The notes beneath the pieces were generated by a model. It was not told where the DNA came from and made no database searches. It saw only the letters and a program-made list of their open reading frames with translations. Of a stretch of 28,453 nucleotides of DNA, positions 1-6,968 are shown in pieces. Source of the stretch: a virus. The DNA is taken from positions 1 through 28,453 of IMG/VR virus record IMGVR_UViG_3300047550_005214, one strand, 5' to 3'. The position numbers were made by a program, and so were the translations under genes. Every line of letters begins with the position of its first letter. Position 1 is the first letter of the stretch.

Positions 1-1357
1 CTGTACCATTAGATCCTGAAGTACCTGAAGTTCCATCTGTACCATTAGATCCTGAAGTACCTGAAGTTCCATCTGTACCATTAGATCCTGAAGTACCCGA
101 AGTACCTGAACTTCCATCAGTACCGTTAGATCCTGATGTACCACTAGTACCTGAGCTTCCATCTGTACCGTTGGTACCTGAAGTTCCATCTGTACCATTA
201 GATCCTGATGTACCTGATGTACCGTCTGTTCCGTTTGATCCACTTGTTCCTGAAGTTCCATCTGTACCATTCGATCCTGAAGTACCCGAACTTCCATCAG
301 TACCATTCGATCCTGATGTGCCACTAGTACCTGAGCTTCCATCAGTACCATTCGATCCTGATGTACCTGAAGTTCCGTCTGTTCCGTTCGACCCACTTGT
401 TCCTGAAGTCCCGTCTGTTCCATTAGATCCTGAGGTTCCACTTGTTCCAGAAGATCCGTCTGTACCGTTTGACCCTGAGGTTCCACTTGTTCCAGAAGAT
501 CCGTCTGTACCGTTTGATCCAGATGTACCTGAACTTCCACTTGATCCTGATGTTCCATCAACACCACTGACGCCACTCGTTCCTGATGTACCGTCTGTTC
601 CGTTAGATCCTGAAGTACCTGAAGTTCCGTCTGTACCATTACTACCACTCGTTCCTGATGTACCGTCTGTTCCGTTAGAACCTGATGTTCCGCTAGTTCC
701 TGATGAACCATCTGTACCGTTCGATCCACTTGTTCCTGATGTTCCATCTGTTCCATTAGATCCTGATGTACCATCTGTACCATTACTACCACTCGTTCCT
801 GATGTACCGTCTGTTCCGTTGGAACCTGATGTACCATCTGTACCATTACTACCACTCGTTCCTGATGTACCGTCTGTTCCGTTGGAACCTGATGTTCCGC
901 TAGTTCCTGATGAACCATCTGTACCATTGCTACCACTTGTTCCGTTGGAACCTGATGTTCCGCTAGTTCCTGATGAACCATCTGTACCATTACTACCGCT
1001 TGTACCTGAAGTTCCATCCGTACCATTCGATCCTGATGTACCGTCTGTACCATTGCTACCACTCGTTCCTGATGTACCGTCTGTTCCGTTTGATCCTGAT
1101 GTACCTGAAGTTCCGTCTGTACCATTACTACCACTTGTTCCTGAAGTTCCATCCGTACCGTTCGATCCACTTGTTCCTGATGTACCATCTGTTCCGTTAG
1201 AACCTGAAGTACCATCCGTACCGTTCGATCCACTTGTTCCTGATGTACCATCTGTTCCGTTAGAACCTGAAGTACCATCTGTACCATTACTACCGCTTGT
1301 TCCTGAAGTTCCATCTGTTCCGTTAGATCCTGATGTACCACTTGTACCCGATGTTCC
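1..1357 (-). repeat. Collagen-like triplet repeat tract, about 150 Gly-X-Y units
   Basis: On the coding strand a nearly uninterrupted series of 9-base units encodes Gly-Thr-Ser, Gly-Ser-Asn, Gly-Thr-Asp and rare variants such as Gly-Ser-Ser, Gly-Val-Ser and Gly-Val-Asp. The units combine into higher-order blocks of about 15-27 bases. Unlike animal collagen the X position is Thr or Ser rather than Pro. Synonymous changes are frequent between copies, so the tract is not a recent perfect expansion. It continues past the left edge. Confidence 0.9.
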
Positions 1358-2770
1358 GTTGAAAGAACTCAGGGGTGTTGCAGCATACGAGTAGTGCTGG
1401 CTACCCTCTGACCAAAAAGTAACGTTCGCTAAAGAACCTCCAAAATTTTCTGCTAAAACTTTAACAACAATCCTATCTGTAATATCAATACTTGTTCCTG
1501 AGTAGTAACCATCGGTCAAAATCATTTCGGGTAATGATACCGCAGAGCTAGGTATTGATTCGGGATCTGACGTAAATAATAATGTTTCAGAACCTCCCGT
1601 AGTTCTAGAATATACTTGGGCACTCACTTGAACTGTGTCTCCTGAGTTCCCGATTGAAAAATGTAAATAAAAACTCCAAATTCCCGCTGGAATATATGTA
1701 ACAGCAGGATCTCCACTCATTGTAATATAATCTTCAACGATTATTGTGGATCCCGCACCAACACCATTGTTAATTGAACTTTCGGGAAGATTGTCAGGTG
1801 TGGTTCCCAACTCAGCAAATGATCCATCAGGTATTGAGCTATTAAAATAATATCTCTGTCCTCCTGATATACCATTTATTCCTGAAGTACCACTTGTTCC
1901 TGATGTTCCGCTTGTTCCTGATGTACCACCTGTAATTGTTACTGTTACATTTCCTCCGCCATCATTGGTTACGGATGCACCACTGAAAGTCATACCTGTA
2001 ACTGATGGTACAAATGTAATACCGTCATCAACAGTCAAAGAACCACCCGAAGTGATTCCCGTAATTTGAACTGCTGTTCCGTCACTATTATTCAAAGTAA
2101 GTGTTGATGTTCCACTATTGTAAGTTCCACCTGTTACTGTACCTGTAAATCCTGTAATTGATACGGTTCCACCGTCATTATCCGAAAGAACCAAAGTTGT
2201 AGTTGCAGAATAATATGTTCCACCAGTAATAACGGTGTCGTTCATATTTGCTATTCTCCAACGCGCGTTTGCTCTTGTAACGCCACTAACACCTTCGATT
2301 GTTGATCCTGTCCAAGCATCTACAAAGTTTTGACCAGCAACCGTATTTGTATAACACTGATATCCCGTAACAGAGTCTCCAATCAATGAGCCAGCAATTT
2401 CTGCAGCATCCCACAATGCGGCATAATTGTCAATTTCAAATTGGTATGTTGTAGCAGCAGATATGACATATACCATCATACCTAAACGTCTTCTTCCACA
2501 AGAAATCTCATCGGTTTCTATGTTTACTGCGTCGGGTGAAGACAATGGTGTACCATATACAAAACTAATCGGTATGGTATTTCCTGAATATAAAATTGTA
2601 CCTGAACTGCCTGACGGGATTATAAAATCTAAATCCGCGTGGGAATATACTTCCATGTAACCTCCAATGGAGTACACGCTAAAATTGGTACCTGTATTGT
2701 TGTCTAAAGTGACGGTATCTGCGCCCTGTAAGACAACTGCTGATGTGGGATTTTGATACTTAAAGCTCAT
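1..2770 (-). CDS. Tail fibre with collagen-like Gly-X-Y repeats (3' end beyond window)
   Basis: This is an open frame of 923 codons from an ATG at 2770 to the left edge; I checked the frame codon by codon from 2770 to 1382 and at several points in the repeat, and found no stop. The protein starts MSFKYQNPTSAVVLQ. Residues 1-280 include beta-type repeats rich in Gly, Thr and Ser (around GGTYYSATTTL and GGTYNSGTSTL). Residues 282-302 form a first short GTS tract. Residues 303-471 look like a globular beta domain (YYFNSSIPDG, then IWSFYLHFSIG). From residue 472 to the edge it is pure Gly-X-Y, mostly GTS, GSN and GTD, as in trimeric phage fibres. The C-terminal receptor-binding end is missing. 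It lies 19 bases after the Thr/Pro-rich gene. The role in host attachment is inferred from composition and position among tail genes. Confidence 0.8.
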   Translation of the reverse strand, partial: MSFKYQNPTSAVVLQGADTVTLDNNTGTNFSVYSIGGYMEVYSHADLDFIIPSGSSGTILYSGNTIPISFVYGTPLSSPDAVNIETDEISCGRRRLGMMVYVISAATTYQFEIDNYAALWDAAEIAGSLIGDSVTGYQCYTNTVAGQNFVDAWTGSTIEGVSGVTRANARWRIANMNDTVITGGTYYSATTTLVLSDNDGGTVSITGFTGTVTGGTYNSGTSTLTLNNSDGTAVQITGITSGGSLTVDDGITFVPSVTGMTFSGASVTNDGGGNVTVTITGGTSGTSGTSGTSGTSGINGISGGQRYYFNSSIPDGSFAELGTTPDNLPESSINNGVGAGSTIIVEDYITMSGDPAVTYIPAGIWSFYLHFSIGNSGDTVQVSAQVYSRTTGGSETLLFTSDPESIPSSAVSLPEMILTDGYYSGTSIDITDRIVVKVLAENFGGSLANVTFWSEGSQHYSYAATPLSSFNGTSGTSGTSGSNGTDGTSGTSGSNGTDGTSGSNGTDGTSGTSGSNGTDGTSGSNGTDGTSGTSGSNGTDGTSGTSGSNGTDGTSGTSGSNGTDGTSGTSGSNGTDGTSGSNGTDGTSGTSGSNGTDGSSGTSGTSGSNGTSGSNGTDGSSGTSGTSGSNGTDGTSGTSGSNGTDGTSGSNGTDGTSGTSGSNGTDGTSGSNGTDGTSGTSGSNGTDGSSGTSGTSGSNGTDGTSGTSGSNGTDGTSGTSGSNGTDGTSGTSGVSGVDGTSGSSGSSGTSGSNGTDGSSGTSGTSGSNGTDGSSGTSGTSGSNGTDGTSGTSGSNGTDGTSGTSGSNGTDGSSGTSGTSGSNGTDGSSGTSGSNGTDGTSGTSGSNGTDGTSGTSGSNGTDGTSGTNGTDGSSGTSGTSGSNGTDGSSGTSGTSGSNGTDGTSGTSGSNGTDGTSGTSGSNGT
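1865..1927 (-). repeat. Short Gly-X-Y tract (7 triplets)
   Basis: Seven triplets in a row (GTS four times or more, then GIN and GIS) sit upstream of the main tract in the same protein, separated from it by a globular domain of about 170 residues. This gives the fibre a collagen-knob-collagen layout. Confidence 0.75.
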
Positions 2771-2789
2771 TTTTTCTTGGTTTTTTGTG

Positions 2790-4388
2790 TTATATTAATG
2801 TGTTACCTTTAAAGTAAATATCGTTAGCTGTTCCATTGAACCTGAATGTTGCATTAGTATATGTTGTGTATACTCTATAAACACCAACAGGGATTGTTAA
2901 ACCTGTTGTTGTTACAGTCAGATTATAGATAGCTGCGGTCATATTGGCGGTTGTTAATGTGTTTGGATCACCAGCGTTATTGAATCCAATTTGCGAAATT
3001 TTTTGGTTGTTTGTTGATCCCGTAGGAACAATAAACGTATACCAAGCGTTCCCTGGTACTGTTCCAGCTGGGACTTGAACTGTTTTGAACAGATATGCCT
3101 GAATTAGATTACCATACGCATCTGTGCCCCCACCTGTTGGTTGTGAATATGCTGTCTGAACAGCCGGGAAACTTCCACCCCATCCTGAGAATGAGATGTA
3201 GTTGTTCATCTGCGTGTTAAACGTTACTTGAACTGTAGAAAGTGCGAGACCGTTTGAGAATCCACGGAATAAACCAGGTGAAGATTGAGCTAACATCCAC
3301 GAGTTGATTTCTGTGTTACCACTTGTTGGCTCGATGAATAAATAGTTTTCAAGTTGTGCGTTAGTTGGAGTTGGTGTAGGTGTTCCTGTTGGTGTAGCAG
3401 TGTTTGTAGGCGTAACTGTCGTGGTATTAGTTGGTGTGACAGTTGGTGTTTGAGTTGGTGTTTGTGTACTTGTTTGAGTTGGTGTGTTAGTTGCAGTATT
3501 TGTTGGTGTTTGAGTTGGCGTTTGAGTTGGTGTTTGTGTACTTGTTTGAGTTGGCGTATTAGTTGGTGTTTCAGTTGGAGTTTGAGTTGGAGTCGATGTG
3601 TTTGTAGCCGTAATCGATGGTGTTGGGGTTGCGGTGTTAGTTGGAGTTTGAGTTGGTGTGTTAGTTGCAGTGTTAGTTGGAGTTTGAGTTTGAGTTGGGG
3701 TCTGAGTTGGTGTTTGAGTTGCTGTTGCTGCCGGAGTGTTTGTAGGTGTTGGTGTAACTGTGTTAGTGGCTGTGATTGATGGAGTCGGTGTAGATGTATT
3801 AGTTGATGTTACTGTTGGTGTATTTGTTGCGGTGGTGGTAGGTGTTACTGTGTTTGTTGGTGTTGCAGTATTAGTTGCGGTAACCGAAGGAGTTGGTGTG
3901 GCCGTGTTAGTTGGTGTTGCAGTATTCGTTGCAGTTACCGAAGGAGTTGGTGTAGTCGTGTTAGTCGGAGTAAGTGTTGGCGTGTTTGTTGGAGTAGCGG
4001 TTTGAGTTGCGGTTACTGAAGGCGTAATTGAAGGAGTGACTGATGGAGTTGGTGTCGCGGTAGGTGTTTCGGTGGCCGTTGGAGTAAGTCCCTGAGTGAC
4101 ACTTGGTGTTGGAGTCTGAGTAGAGGTTGGAGTTGGTGTTGGAGTACAAAGAAACTCAACAACAACACCGTTGAACATTTGAGTTCTTGTCTGTGCACTA
4201 TAATATAAAGTTGCCGCAGAAAGAGGGGCGGGCCAATTACTATAATATACGTTGAATGGTCCTAAAGCATTCGAATTCTGTGCTAAACGCACAATGTAGG
4301 ATGTACAACCTGTAACTGTAAGTTGTTGTTCAACACTCGTATCGCAGCCAGGTGCGGTGTTGACAACAAAAATCGAATATAGCGCCAT
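2790..4388 (-). CDS. Thr/Pro-rich tail fibre or adhesin with mucin-like spacer
   Basis: This 532-residue protein has three parts. Residues 1-81 form a small N-terminal module (MALYSIFVVNTAPGC, then GPFNVYYSNW). Residues 82-343 are almost only Thr, Pro, Asn, Gln, Ser, Ala and Val, in TPT, TNT, TQT and PSVTATNT patterns, and look extended and unstructured. Residues 344-532 form a globular, probably beta-rich C-terminal domain with aromatic and Gly-rich segments (SFSGWGGSF, QIGFNNAG). I do not recognise a named family for the ends. A long spacer carrying a terminal domain, among tail genes, suggests a surface fibre or adhesin that presents its C-terminal domain to the host. The start at 4388 follows a 61-base gap with the TATTTAT motif and no Shine-Dalgarno sequence. 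The N-terminal module resembles the neighbouring 120-residue protein. Confidence 0.7.
   Translation of the reverse strand: MALYSIFVVNTAPGCDTSVEQQLTVTGCTSYIVRLAQNSNALGPFNVYYSNWPAPLSAATLYYSAQTRTQMFNGVVVEFLCTPTPTPTSTQTPTPSVTQGLTPTATETPTATPTPSVTPSITPSVTATQTATPTNTPTLTPTNTTTPTPSVTATNTATPTNTATPTPSVTATNTATPTNTVTPTTTATNTPTVTSTNTSTPTPSITATNTVTPTPTNTPAATATQTPTQTPTQTQTPTNTATNTPTQTPTNTATPTPSITATNTSTPTQTPTETPTNTPTQTSTQTPTQTPTQTPTNTATNTPTQTSTQTPTQTPTVTPTNTTTVTPTNTATPTGTPTPTPTNAQLENYLFIEPTSGNTEINSWMLAQSSPGLFRGFSNGLALSTVQVTFNTQMNNYISFSGWGGSFPAVQTAYSQPTGGGTDAYGNLIQAYLFKTVQVPAGTVPGNAWYTFIVPTGSTNNQKISQIGFNNAGDPNTLTTANMTAAIYNLTVTTTGLTIPVGVYRVYTTYTNATFRFNGTANDIYFKGNTLI
3360..4145 (-). repeat. Thr/Pro low-complexity coding repeat
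   Basis: About 260 codons are built from ACN, CCN and AAC/CAA in 6-base steps. A block of about 35 bases encoding QTSTQTPTQTPT occurs twice (near 3450-3500 and 3515-3560), and PSVTATNTATPTNT occurs twice near 3880-3960. Such short-period DNA is prone to length change by slippage or recombination. Confidence 0.85.
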
Positions 4389-4400
4389 TCAAGATTTTTT

Positions 4401-4409
4401 TAATAAATA
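4401..4409 (-). promoter_or_regulatory. TATTTAT motif upstream of Thr/Pro fibre gene
   Basis: TATTTATTA on the coding strand, 13-21 bases before the ATG at 4388, within a 61-base gap. It matches the motif seen in other gaps of this window. The role (promoter or leader) is inferred. Confidence 0.35.
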
Positions 4410-4449
4410 CTTTTTCTTGTGTAATTCGTGCGTTTAATTTTTATAAATT

Positions 4450-4812
4450 TTATGTGGTGACAATTTCGCAAACACAAGATGGTTCGTAAATAGTCAAACC
4501 ACCTGGATCACACACGGTTGATGAAATTGTAATGTCTGTTACACAAGACGCAGTTTCTATTGTAATCAAGAATGAGCATCCGAATCTACATTCTAATAAT
4601 TGTATTTTTTCACACCCATTTGCATCGACCAATTTTAATAAAATTGCCGGTGCAGTAGCAAATGCAGAAGGTAACGTCGCCCCCGTTGGTGGAGGGATGG
4701 TGTCACCCGATAAGATAGTGTATATTAACGTTTCGTTGTTCCCGAAATAATCGGAAACATACACGTTTATTGGGGTAGTTCCTGTGACCGCTAAAATTTC
4801 AACTCTTGTCAT
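4450..4812 (-). CDS. Small Cys-rich tail-associated protein
   Basis: This 120-residue protein starts MTRVEILAVTGTTPINVYVS. I chose the ATG at 4812 over the one at 4821 because it forms an ATGA overlap with the stop of the preceding gene, a common coupling arrangement. The C-terminal half holds seven cysteines (NGC, LEC, FGC, ASC, TVC, PSCVC), which is unusual for a cytoplasmic phage protein and fits an exposed, possibly disulfide-bonded or metal-stabilised structure. The segment PINVYVSDY is close to PFNVYYSNW in the next gene's N-terminus, so the two may share a module. The end of the first half (KLVDANGCEK) resembles the closing strand of the SprB-like repeats encoded just upstream. No family is recognised. 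A role in the tail tip or in fibre attachment is inferred from position only. Confidence 0.65.
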   Translation of the reverse strand: MTRVEILAVTGTTPINVYVSDYFGNNETLIYTILSGDTIPPPTGATLPSAFATAPAILLKLVDANGCEKIQLLECRFGCSFLITIETASCVTDITISSTVCDPGGLTIYEPSCVCEIVTT

Positions 4813-6968
4813 GTCAAGCACATAATATCGTATACTATAATTAGTTCGATAGTCAGTTCTTGATTGTTCATAATTGTTGTTGTCCTGTCAGTTTCGATAA
4901 TAATTTCGTTGTTCAACTGATTAATAGTCACATTTCCAATTCCGTATATTCCTTCGAGTAGATTTTCTATAGTTGAGAACCATAAACTATCCGCAGGAAT
5001 TTGTACTAAACTTGTGCTTGTGAAGAATTGTTGTTGTACCTCAACTCCTAAAGGTTGAATAGATACTTTCGCTGTAAATATGGCTGAAACAAGGTCACAA
5101 TTTGTATTTCCTGATGTCAAATCATCAAATCCTTCGTTATACATTTGACCTATACCTCTTTTTGTTGGAGATGCGACCGTGAATTGTTGTTCTCCCATTA
5201 CATATGATTGGTAGGAAACATAAGTTTGATTACAATCTATAGTCACGGATCTTGTTTGTGAACATCCACTTAAATCGACTATCGTTACTGAATATGTTCC
5301 AGCCGTCAAACCTGTAACTTTAATCCCTTGTGGGTTAGATGGCACATTATCTGACCAAGAAAAAGTGAAAGGAGGTACTCCGTCTGAGATAAATGCGGTA
5401 ATTGACCCGTCATTTCCCGTTCCACAAGAAGTCGAATAAAGATTATATGAAAGAGGAACGCTTCCTGAAACAAAAACATTCGAAACTTGGGTACAACCCG
5501 AAGAATCTGTCACAGTAATTGTATGTTGGCCTGATGAAACGTTTGTAAACGTTACCGCAGAGGCTGTGGAGTCAATATAATTTGTTATACCGTCCAAAGA
5601 ATAATCAAATGGAGAGGTACCTCCCGAAGTTTTTTCAACGTAGATTATACCGTTATTTGCACCACATGTTGTCCCTGTGGTTGAGGTTGTCACAGAGAAT
5701 ATTGCATCCCCAATAATTGTTATTTCTGAGGAAAGATAACAACCACTAATATCTTCAGCTATTACTGTATATGTACCAGCAGATAATTCGGTAAATGTGA
5801 ATGATGCGGCGTTCGAAGTCAAAGTTTCAGTCGAAGCATCGGGATATATTAAAGTATAAGTGAATGGTGATAGTCCACCAATTATAGTGACTAATATAGA
5901 TCCATCAGCCGAGGAACAAGAACTCTGAGTAACTTGAAGTAAAACATCTGTTATACCGTTTTCTGTTGCCAAATCTATACCTGTTGTAAACTTACACAGA
6001 GATGCATCTGTTACTGTGACATTATATGATCCTGCTGGAATTCCTATCATATCGAATTCTTTTAGATAAGAAACTTCCACTTGTCCTGTAGACGCCGAAT
6101 AATAGTATGGTCCTGTTCCACCAGTAATTGTTAATTTTAACCATCCATTACTACTAAAACATGTTGGAATAGTGACAGCAGACCAAAAACCTAATCCAAC
6201 AGGATCCACTTGTCCAACAACTTCTTCCTGTATCAATGAACATCCTGTTGAATCTGTAACTTTTACTGCATATGTACCAGCTGTAAGTCCCGTTAGAGTC
6301 GATCCTGTGGTACCGTCCCCCCAAATATACGTCCATGGCGGAACCCCCGTTTGTCCTGTAATGATCAATTTACCTGACGGTGCTCCACATTGTGTATCTG
6401 GTACTGAATAGAATCCAAAATCTACCGCTACCGAAGGATTAACAACAAAACTTTGGCTAGTTCCGGAACAACCACCTAAATCTACTGATGTTACGTAGTA
6501 TGTTCCCGCAGATAAGTTTGAAAAAGTAAATTGACCGAGACCTGTTGTACCTGATTGTAAGAGTTCGTCGGAGCTTGTATACAAGGCATAAAGAGTTGAT
6601 GAGTAATCAGAACTTGCATCAGCTGTAACCATTCCATTACTTTGGTTACAGGTTGTTGCCGATACATCAATTATACTTGTACAGTTTCCATTGGATATGG
6701 GAACGTTTACTACATACTCCAAGTTGGTTGGTAGTGTAGAATCATTCACTCTAAATCCATAAGTTCCGCTTGTAAGTCCTGTAACTATTGAATAAGTGGA
6801 GTTGTTTCCTGGAATGAAATTATTTATCAAGAAATCTGTGCGACCTATTGGTGAAAACCATTCAACCGTATAAGGTGGAGTACCTCCCGAAAAACCAACT
6901 TGTATTTGTCCAGTTCCAAGACTTTGACAATCACCTGTTATTGATACGATATAGTTAAAATCAGCCAT
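4809..6968 (-). CDS. Tail surface protein of seven SprB-like repeats
   Basis: This 719-residue protein is built from seven repeats of 76-86 residues (about residues 1-585), followed by a different C-terminal domain of about 135 residues. Each repeat has an early Cys, a GG.PP[YF]T-type strand, an AGTY-type turn (residues 69, 155, 231, 313, 398, 480, 557) and, in six of seven, a closing VTD..GC. This is the pattern of the SprB repeat of Bacteroidetes gliding adhesins such as Flavobacterium SprB; the match is from memory, not a search. The C-terminal part (MGEQQFTVASPTKRG to the end) has no repeats and may anchor it to the tail. The start overlaps the previous stop by 8 bases and the end overlaps the next start by 4. 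A role in host binding, or as a decorated fibre shaft, is inferred. Confidence 0.75.
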   Translation of the reverse strand: MADFNYIVSITGDCQSLGTGQIQVGFSGGTPPYTVEWFSPIGRTDFLINNFIPGNNSTYSIVTGLTSGTYGFRVNDSTLPTNLEYVVNVPISNGNCTSIIDVSATTCNQSNGMVTADASSDYSSTLYALYTSSDELLQSGTTGLGQFTFSNLSAGTYYVTSVDLGGCSGTSQSFVVNPSVAVDFGFYSVPDTQCGAPSGKLIITGQTGVPPWTYIWGDGTTGSTLTGLTAGTYAVKVTDSTGCSLIQEEVVGQVDPVGLGFWSAVTIPTCFSSNGWLKLTITGGTGPYYYSASTGQVEVSYLKEFDMIGIPAGSYNVTVTDASLCKFTTGIDLATENGITDVLLQVTQSSCSSADGSILVTIIGGLSPFTYTLIYPDASTETLTSNAASFTFTELSAGTYTVIAEDISGCYLSSEITIIGDAIFSVTTSTTGTTCGANNGIIYVEKTSGGTSPFDYSLDGITNYIDSTASAVTFTNVSSGQHTITVTDSSGCTQVSNVFVSGSVPLSYNLYSTSCGTGNDGSITAFISDGVPPFTFSWSDNVPSNPQGIKVTGLTAGTYSVTIVDLSGCSQTRSVTIDCNQTYVSYQSYVMGEQQFTVASPTKRGIGQMYNEGFDDLTSGNTNCDLVSAIFTAKVSIQPLGVEVQQQFFTSTSLVQIPADSLWFSTIENLLEGIYGIGNVTINQLNNEIIIETDRTTTIMNNQELTIELIIVYDIMCLT
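5214..6968 (-). repeat. Seven tandem SprB-like protein repeats
   Basis: The spacing between AGTY-type turns is 86, 76, 82, 85, 82 and 77 residues. Repeats 2 to 7 carry paired cysteines near their start and end (C107/C167, C194/C243, C270/C325, C351/C410, C435/C492, C515/C569). The copies are diverged and show no obvious DNA identity, so the array is old. Confidence 0.8.

Noticed and set aside
1-1357. CRISPR array
   Set aside because: Repeats are coding, contiguous and without unique spacers of constant length.
171-1394. Open frame of 407 codons on the plus strand rich in VP, SVP and DP
   Set aside because: It is the antisense reading of the Gly-X-Y repeat. The repeated 9-base units keep the other strand open. 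All convincing genes are on the minus strand.
3354-4005. Plus-strand frames with Cys/Trp/Ser or Val/Gly repeats
   Set aside because: They are antisense shadows of the Thr/Pro coding repeat, with no plausible protein composition.
4809-4821. Frameshift fusing the SprB-repeat protein with the 120-residue protein
   Set aside because: An ATGA overlap is a normal coupling junction and no slippery sequence was seen.
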